The notes beneath the pieces were generated by a model, which was not told where the DNA came from, made no database searches, and saw only the letters and a list, made by a program, of their open reading frames with translations. This document shows positions 7,223 to 11,316 of a DNA stretch of 11,316 nucleotides, in pieces. The DNA lies in the NCBI GenBank assembly GCA_947175375.1, contig CAMWMT010000042.1:1-11316 (forward strand), in the 5' to 3' direction. The translations under genes and the position numbers were made by a program. Source of the stretch: an uncultured Clostridiaceae bacterium. GTDB taxonomy: Bacteria; Bacillota; Clostridia; Lachnospirales; Lachnospiraceae. Within the stretch, counting starts at the first letter, position 1. Each line of letters opens with the position of its first letter.

Positions 7223-7820
7223 CAAACTGGTGACTTTGCTGACGAAGGAACGGGGAAAATTCCGTGCTTTTGCAAGAGGTGCAAGAAGGCCGGGAAATTC
7301 TCTGATGGCGGCTGCGAATGTGTTTGCATTTGGGGAATTTCAGATCTATGAGGGCAGAAGTTCTTCCGGCATCTCCCAGGCATCCATAAAGAATTACTTT
7401 GGAGAGCTGATGCAGGATTTTGAAGGTGCCTGTTTTGGGCAGTATTTTCTGGAATTTGCAGATTACTATACGAGGGAAAATGCAGACGGCAGTGATTATC
7501 TGCGTCTGGCCTATCAGTCCCTGCGGGCGCTGTCTGTCCCGTCGCTTCCCCGGATTCTGGTACGGTACATATATGAACTGAAAGCCATGGTCTTCAGTGG
7601 CGAATGTCCCCAGACTTTCGAGCAGTTCCAGAGCTGGAATCTGCATGAATCCACCCTGTATGCGCTCCGGTATGTAGTGGCAACTCCGGTGGAGAAGCTT
7701 TACACCTTTACACTCAGGGATGAAGTACTTCAAGAGTTTGCAAAAGTGATTACCTGGCTGAGAGAGCATTACGTGGAGCACAGGTTTAAGTCATTGGAAA
7801 TACTTGAAACTTGTACGTAG
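7158..7820 (+). CDS. recO: DNA repair protein RecO
   Basis: RecO works with RecF and RecR to load RecA on SSB-coated single-stranded DNA in gap repair. The N-terminal OB fold starts TVTGIVLSAAPVGEYDKL and continues through LTKERGKFRAFARGARRP and AFGEFQIYEG (about residues 1-80). The helical C-terminal domain includes VRYIYELKAM, STLYALRYV and a closing HRFKSLEILE. At 220 residues it is shorter than the usual 240-260. The shortfall falls after Cys150, where many RecO proteins carry a CxxC...CxxC zinc module; here the chain passes from GECPQTFEQF almost straight to the YALRYV helix. The start overlaps the YqzL-like gene by 65 nt. The last 17 nt contain most of the next gene's promoter. Confidence 0.92.
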   Translation: MSSQICTVTGIVLSAAPVGEYDKLVTLLTKERGKFRAFARGARRPGNSLMAAANVFAFGEFQIYEGRSSSGISQASIKNYFGELMQDFEGACFGQYFLEFADYYTRENADGSDYLRLAYQSLRALSVPSLPRILVRYIYELKAMVFSGECPQTFEQFQSWNLHESTLYALRYVVATPVEKLYTFTLRDEVLQEFAKVITWLREHYVEHRFKSLEILETCT

Positions 7821-7832
7821 AGAGTGTATAAT
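7804..7832 (+). promoter_or_regulatory. Sigma-A-type promoter for the lipoprotein-glyS unit
   Basis: TTGAAA (7804-7809) and TATAAT (7827-7832) are separated by 17 bp: a perfect -10 and a 5/6 -35. The predicted start site is near 7839, giving a leader of about 29 nt that contains the GAGGAGG ribosome site. Most of it overlaps the end of recO. This is the strongest promoter match in the window. Confidence 0.8.
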
Positions 7833-7853
7833 GTTCGAGTATGCAAAGATGCC

Positions 7854-7860
7854 GAGGAGG
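7854..7860 (+). promoter_or_regulatory. Ribosome binding site that fixes the lipoprotein start
   Basis: GAGGAGG ends 7 nt before the ATG at 7868. The upstream in-frame ATG at 7841 would fall about at the predicted transcription start and would put a charged nine-residue extension before the signal peptide, so it is not used. Confidence 0.8.
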
Positions 7861-7867
7861 AAAAGAA

Positions 7868-8455
7868 ATGAAAAAGTGTTTAACGGTTCTGTGTGCCCTG
7901 TTTCTGGCGCTCTCCATGACTGCCTGCAGCTCATCTTTTGAGCCTTCCGTGACATCCCTGTATGTCAAAAAAGACGGAAAACTTACATATGCAGTTGTGG
8001 AAAGCTTTGAAAAGGAATATTACAGTCTCTCCGAGTTTCAGTCCATGATTGACAGGGAAGTGGAAAGCTGTAATAGCAGCTATAGCGAGCCTGCTATCTC
8101 GGTGGAGCGTCTGGAAGTGGAGAACGGGACCCTGTATCTTCTGCTGAATTTTGAAAATGCAGATGCCTACAGCAGGTATAATGAAGAATACTGTTTTGTT
8201 GGTACCATATCAGATGCCCTGAGTTCTGGACAGTCTTTCAATATTCTGTTTAAAGACGCGGACTATAAAGAATGCACGACAGCCGATGCAACAGGGAAGA
8301 AAGATAACCAGGTGCTGATTCTGCAGGATGAAGGCATTGTCGAACTGGAAAAGCCGGTGAAGTATGTCAGTAATAACGTAGAGATCATATCTGAGCATAT
8401 GGTGGAGGTCATGCCCATCGAAGAACAGGATGAGTATGCGTATATTATATATTAA
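7868..8455 (+). CDS. Putative lipoprotein of unknown function
   Basis: A 195-residue protein with a clear lipoprotein signal: MKK, a hydrophobic stretch LTVLCALFLALS, and a lipobox MTAC with Cys20 as the predicted lipidated residue. It should be anchored on the outer face of the membrane. I do not recognise a named domain. The mature part has a recurrent clostridial lipoprotein look: SLYVKKDGKLTYAVVESF, then an acidic YYSLSEFQSMIDREV helix, a strand-rich centre and FVGTISDALSSGQSF. It is acidic and ends in YAYIIY. It sits between recO and glyS, has its own strong promoter and a GAGGAGG ribosome site, and glyS starts 25 nt after it. Neighbours give no clear functional hint; a housekeeping-level surface or cell-envelope role is only a guess. 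Confidence 0.85.
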   Translation: MKKCLTVLCALFLALSMTACSSSFEPSVTSLYVKKDGKLTYAVVESFEKEYYSLSEFQSMIDREVESCNSSYSEPAISVERLEVENGTLYLLLNFENADAYSRYNEEYCFVGTISDALSSGQSFNILFKDADYKECTTADATGKKDNQVLILQDEGIVELEKPVKYVSNNVEIISEHMVEVMPIEEQDEYAYIIY

Positions 8456-8480
8456 CTTCGAAAAGTGAGGAGATAGTTGA

Positions 8481-9869
8481 ATGGAAAAGACGATGGACAA
8501 AATCGAAGCTCTGGCGAAGAACCGTGGATTCGTGTATCCCGGCAGTGAGATCTACGGCGGTCTTGCGAATACCTGGGATTATGGTAATCTTGGCGTCGAG
8601 CTGAAGAACAATGTAAAAAAAGCATGGTGGCAGAAATTCGTGCAGGAGAATCCCTACAATGTGGGTGTGGACTGTGCGATCTTGATGAATCCTCAGACCT
8701 GGGTAGCTTCCGGACATCTTGGCGGATTTTCTGATCCTCTGATGGACTGTAAAGCATGTAAAGAGCGTTTTCGTGCAGATAAACTGATTGAAGATTACAT
8801 GGCGGAGCAGGGAATTGAGATCGAAGGTTCTATAGACGGTTGGTCTCAGGAAGCGATGAAAAAATATATCGATGAACACGCTATCGTATGCCCGAGCTGC
8901 GGGAAAAAGGATTTTACGGATATTCGTCAGTTCAATCTGATGTTCAAGACCTTCCAGGGTGTGACGGAAGAAGCAAAGAATACGATCTATCTGCGTCCGG
9001 AGACCGCTCAGGGTATCTTTGTTAATTTCAAAAATGTACAGAGGACTTCCCGCAAAAAGGTGCCGTTCGGCATCGGCCAGATTGGAAAATCCTTCCGTAA
9101 TGAGATCAGCCCAGGCAACTTTACGTTCCGTACTCGCGAATTTGAGCAGATGGAGCTGGAGTTCTTTTGTAAGCCTGGCACGGATCTGGAATGGTTCCAG
9201 TACTGGAGAGGCTTCTGCCGTGACTGGCTCTTAAGCCTTGGCATCAAAGAGGATGAGATGAGACTCCGTGATCATTCGCCGGAGGAGCTCTGCTTTTACA
9301 GTAAAGGTACAACGGATATTGAATTCCTGTTCCCGTTCGGTTGGGGTGAACTGTGGGGGATCGCGGACCGTACCGATTATGACCTGACCCAGCACCAGAA
9401 CGTATCTGGAGAGGATATGAGCTATTTTGATGATGAGATTAAGGAAAAATACATTCCGTATGTCATCGAGCCGTCCCTTGGAGCAGACCGTGTGGTTCTG
9501 GCTTTCCTCTGTTCGGCTTACGACGAGGAAGAGCTGGAAGGCGGCGATATGAGAACCGTGCTCCGTTTCCATCCGGCGCTGGCTCCAGTGAAGATCGGCG
9601 TGCTTCCGCTGTCCAAGAAGCTGGCGGAGGGCGCACAGAAAGTCTACACGCAGCTTTCTAAGAAATACAACTGTGAGTATGATGACAGAGGCAATATCGG
9701 AAAGCGTTACCGTCGTCTGGACGAGATCGGGACACCGTTCTGCGTAACATACGATTTTGAATCAGAGATCGACGGTTGTGTGACAGTCCGTGACCGTGAC
9801 ACCATGGCACAGGAAAGAATAAAAATCGAAGAGCTGGATGCATATTTTGCAGACAAGTTTACGTTCTGA
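8481..9869 (+). CDS. glyS: Glycyl-tRNA synthetase, homodimeric (single-chain) type
   Basis: Charges tRNA-Gly with glycine. This 462-residue class II enzyme is the one-chain alpha2 type, not the separate GlyQ/GlyS subunits. The N-terminus FVYPGSEIYGG is typical. A zinc-binding insertion has CxxC pairs at C90/C93 and C137/C140. Motif 2 is GKSFRNEISPGNFTFRTREF with R206, and motif 3 is SLGADRVVLAFL with R337. The C-terminal anticodon-binding domain starts near FHPALAPVKIGVLPLS. The ATG has GAGGAG (8467-8472, 8 nt spacing). The 25-nt gap after the lipoprotein gene leaves no room for a T-box leader, so expression probably comes from the promoter at 7804. Frequent CGT arginine codons suggest high expression. 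Confidence 0.96.
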   Translation: MEKTMDKIEALAKNRGFVYPGSEIYGGLANTWDYGNLGVELKNNVKKAWWQKFVQENPYNVGVDCAILMNPQTWVASGHLGGFSDPLMDCKACKERFRADKLIEDYMAEQGIEIEGSIDGWSQEAMKKYIDEHAIVCPSCGKKDFTDIRQFNLMFKTFQGVTEEAKNTIYLRPETAQGIFVNFKNVQRTSRKKVPFGIGQIGKSFRNEISPGNFTFRTREFEQMELEFFCKPGTDLEWFQYWRGFCRDWLLSLGIKEDEMRLRDHSPEELCFYSKGTTDIEFLFPFGWGELWGIADRTDYDLTQHQNVSGEDMSYFDDEIKEKYIPYVIEPSLGADRVVLAFLCSAYDEEELEGGDMRTVLRFHPALAPVKIGVLPLSKKLAEGAQKVYTQLSKKYNCEYDDRGNIGKRYRRLDEIGTPFCVTYDFESEIDGCVTVRDRDTMAQERIKIEELDAYFADKFTF

Positions 9870-9872
9870 TGC

Positions 9873-9901
9873 TTGCCTGATATCTGGAAATATGATACAG
9901 T
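9873..9901 (+). promoter_or_regulatory. Candidate weak promoter before the phosphofructokinase gene
   Basis: TTGCCT (9873-9878) and TACAGT (9896-9901) are 17 bp apart. Each hexamer matches 4 of 6 consensus bases, and a TGA just before the -10 gives an extended -10. It begins 4 nt after the glyS stop, and the leader would be about 75 nt. No terminator is visible after glyS, so read-through is equally possible. Confidence 0.35.
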
Positions 9902-9950
9902 AAATACGATAACAGCGTCTGTCACTCCACATCGTGCACCGGGAGGATAG

Positions 9951-9974
9951 ATGCAGAATTTTAAATGGAGGTAA
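9951..9974 (+). other. Seven-codon upstream ORF in the phosphofructokinase leader
   Basis: ATG at 9951 follows GGGAGG (9941-9946) and encodes MQNFKWR, then TAA. Its last two sense codons, TGG AGG, contain the GGAGG (9967-9971) that serves the phosphofructokinase ATG at 9982. Translation of this mini-ORF would occupy that ribosome site. The 4-nt spacing to its own Shine-Dalgarno is short, so it may not be used. Confidence 0.3.
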
Positions 9975-9981
9975 TTGGAAA

Positions 9982-11226
9982 ATGAAAGGAAACATTATCG
10001 TTGGTCAGTCCGGCGGACCGACCGCAGTCATTAACTCCTCTCTGGCAGGCGTGTTTTCTGCTGCAAAGGAACTGGGAGTAAAGAAAATCTATGGTATGCA
10101 TCATGGTATTCAGGGCTTTCTGGCTGAGGATATCGTAGATATGTCCGAATATGTGAAGAATGATGCTGACGTTGAGATCTTAAAGAGAACTCCGTCTGCT
10201 TTCCTTGGCTCCTGCCGTTATAAACTGCCGAAGATCGAAGGTAATGAGGAAGTTTACGACAAGATGTTCGAGATCATGGACAAGTATGAGATCGAGTGCC
10301 TGTTCTATATCGGCGGCAACGATTCCATGGACACGATCAAGATGCTGTCTGATTATGCGGCTCAGAAGGGCAAGAAACAGCGCTTCATGGGTGTTCCGAA
10401 GACCATCGACAACGATCTTCCGATCACTGACCATTGCCCGGGTTATGGTTCCGCAGCAAAATATATCGCAGCTTCCTTAAAAGAAGTCATCCGTGACAAT
10501 TCTTCTTTTGGTATCGAGAAACCTACCGTACTGATCTGTGAGATCATGGGACGCCATGCAGGATGGTTAACAGCTGCGGCAGCGCTTTCCAGAGATGAAG
10601 ACTGCGAAGGTCCGGACCTGATCTATCTTCCGGAGAAGACCTTTGATTATGATGATTTCCTTGCAAGAATTAAAGATCTGTCCGTTAAGAAGAGCTCTGT
10701 AGTAGTTGCAGTATCTGAGGGCGTGAAGCTGGCTGACGGCCGTTTCGTATGCGAGCTTGGCGGTGGCGCAGATTTTGTGGATGCATTTGGACATAAGCAG
10801 CTTTCTGGTTGTGCTGTGACCCTGGCAAACAAGATCGCAGCAGATACGGGACTTAAGACTCGTGCCATCGAGTTCTCTACCCTTCAGAGAGCAGGTACTC
10901 ATCTGGCATCCCTGAACGATATCAATGAGGCATTCAACGTTGGTTATCTGGCATGCAAGGCTGCAGATGAAGGAAAGACCGGCATGATGATCACCATCGA
11001 GGTACCGAAGAGAAGCCCGTATGAGGTGACTTATGGTATCCATGACATCCATCAGATCGCGAATGTAGAGAAGCCGGTTCCGGCAGAGTGGATCTCTGAG
11101 GACGGAACGGACGTGCTTCAGGGTTATGTGGATTACGCAAGACCGCTGATCCTTGGCGAGCTGACACCGCTGATGGTGAACGGCGTGCCGAAGCATCTGG
11201 TATTAAAGAGAGATACCTACAGGTAA
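9982..11226 (+). CDS. 6-phosphofructokinase, probably pyrophosphate-dependent
   Basis: Phosphorylates fructose 6-phosphate to fructose 1,6-bisphosphate in glycolysis; PPi-using enzymes run reversibly. The N-terminal phosphate-binding motif is VGQSGGPTAVINSS. In ATP enzymes the phosphoryl donor site reads GGDG and PGTIDND; here the matching segments are GGND (D114 at the second glycine position) and PKTIDND (K140). This Asp/Lys pair is the known mark of PPi-PFKs. The catalytic TIDND (141-145) and the substrate-binding MGRHAGW (from M189) are intact. The 414-residue length is longer than E. coli PfkA (320), as in PPi-type clades. The ATG at 9982 has GGAGG with 10-nt spacing and gives the standard MKGNIIVGQSGG start; an in-frame GTG/ATG-type extension from 9934 adds unlike sequence. 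Donor use is inferred, not shown. Confidence 0.93.
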   Translation: MKGNIIVGQSGGPTAVINSSLAGVFSAAKELGVKKIYGMHHGIQGFLAEDIVDMSEYVKNDADVEILKRTPSAFLGSCRYKLPKIEGNEEVYDKMFEIMDKYEIECLFYIGGNDSMDTIKMLSDYAAQKGKKQRFMGVPKTIDNDLPITDHCPGYGSAAKYIAASLKEVIRDNSSFGIEKPTVLICEIMGRHAGWLTAAAALSRDEDCEGPDLIYLPEKTFDYDDFLARIKDLSVKKSSVVVAVSEGVKLADGRFVCELGGGADFVDAFGHKQLSGCAVTLANKIAADTGLKTRAIEFSTLQRAGTHLASLNDINEAFNVGYLACKAADEGKTGMMITIEVPKRSPYEVTYGIHDIHQIANVEKPVPAEWISEDGTDVLQGYVDYARPLILGELTPLMVNGVPKHLVLKRDTYR

Positions 11227-11316
11227 TTGATTGCAGAGGAAGGGGCTGTCGGAGGGGCGGTCCTGGCTGTATGATAAGCGCTCGTATGGAGTGTATCGGA
11301 CACTGAATCGGCTTTG
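11227..11316. other. Region after the phosphofructokinase gene, no gene seen
   Basis: These 90 bases hold no plausible coding region. There is a G-rich stretch (11240-11260) and a small possible hairpin AGTGT/ACACT (11290-11294 with 11300-11304, 5-nt loop). There is no clear intrinsic terminator before the window ends. Confidence 0.5.

Noticed and set aside
9934..9981. 16-codon N-terminal extension of the phosphofructokinase
   Set aside because: It crosses the real ribosome site and adds residues unlike the family, whose N-terminus begins at MKGNIIVGQSGG.

Overview
The window looks like an ordinary core-genome stretch of a Clostridia bacterium, most likely a gut Lachnospiraceae. This is inferred from moderate GC, strong GGAGG-type ribosome sites, a one-piece GlyRS, a pyrophosphate-type phosphofructokinase and the protein sequences themselves. 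The genus cannot be fixed by eye. All supported genes lie on the + strand. There are no RNA genes, CRISPR arrays, insertion sequences or phage genes.

Region 1 (1-2927) is a tight run: the last codons of a yicC-family gene, gmk (guanylate kinase), rpoZ (RNA polymerase omega), ptsI (PTS enzyme I, ATGA overlap with rpoZ) and ptsH (HPr). It joins GMP/GDP metabolism and the polymerase omega subunit to the two general PTS phosphocarriers. HPr carries the catalytic His15 but has Arg where the regulatory Ser46 should be. Enzyme I ends about 35 residues early compared with the E. coli protein.

Region 2 (2928-3148) is the largest non-coding gap. It holds a 74-nt long-stem hairpin, probably the terminator of the PTS operon and possibly a dispersed palindromic repeat, followed by a second bulged hairpin in the leader of the next gene.

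Region 3 (3149-7820) carries a large M16C (presequence-protease-like) zinc metallopeptidase, era (ribosome-assembly GTPase), a 53-codon YqzL-like gene and recO. The small gene overlaps the start of recO by 65 nt in another frame. RecO lacks the cysteine zinc module common in the family.

Region 4 (7804-9869) starts with a near-consensus sigma-A-type promoter inside the 3' end of recO. It drives an uncharacterised lipoprotein and probably the homodimeric glycyl-tRNA synthetase gene behind it.

Region 5 (9870-11316) has a leader with a weak promoter candidate and a 7-codon upstream ORF, then a 6-phosphofructokinase with the residues expected of a pyrophosphate-dependent enzyme, then 90 bases with no gene. 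I found no convincing undescribed system. The best leads are the lipoprotein unit, the yqzL/recO overlap, the HPr variant and the 74-nt hairpin.
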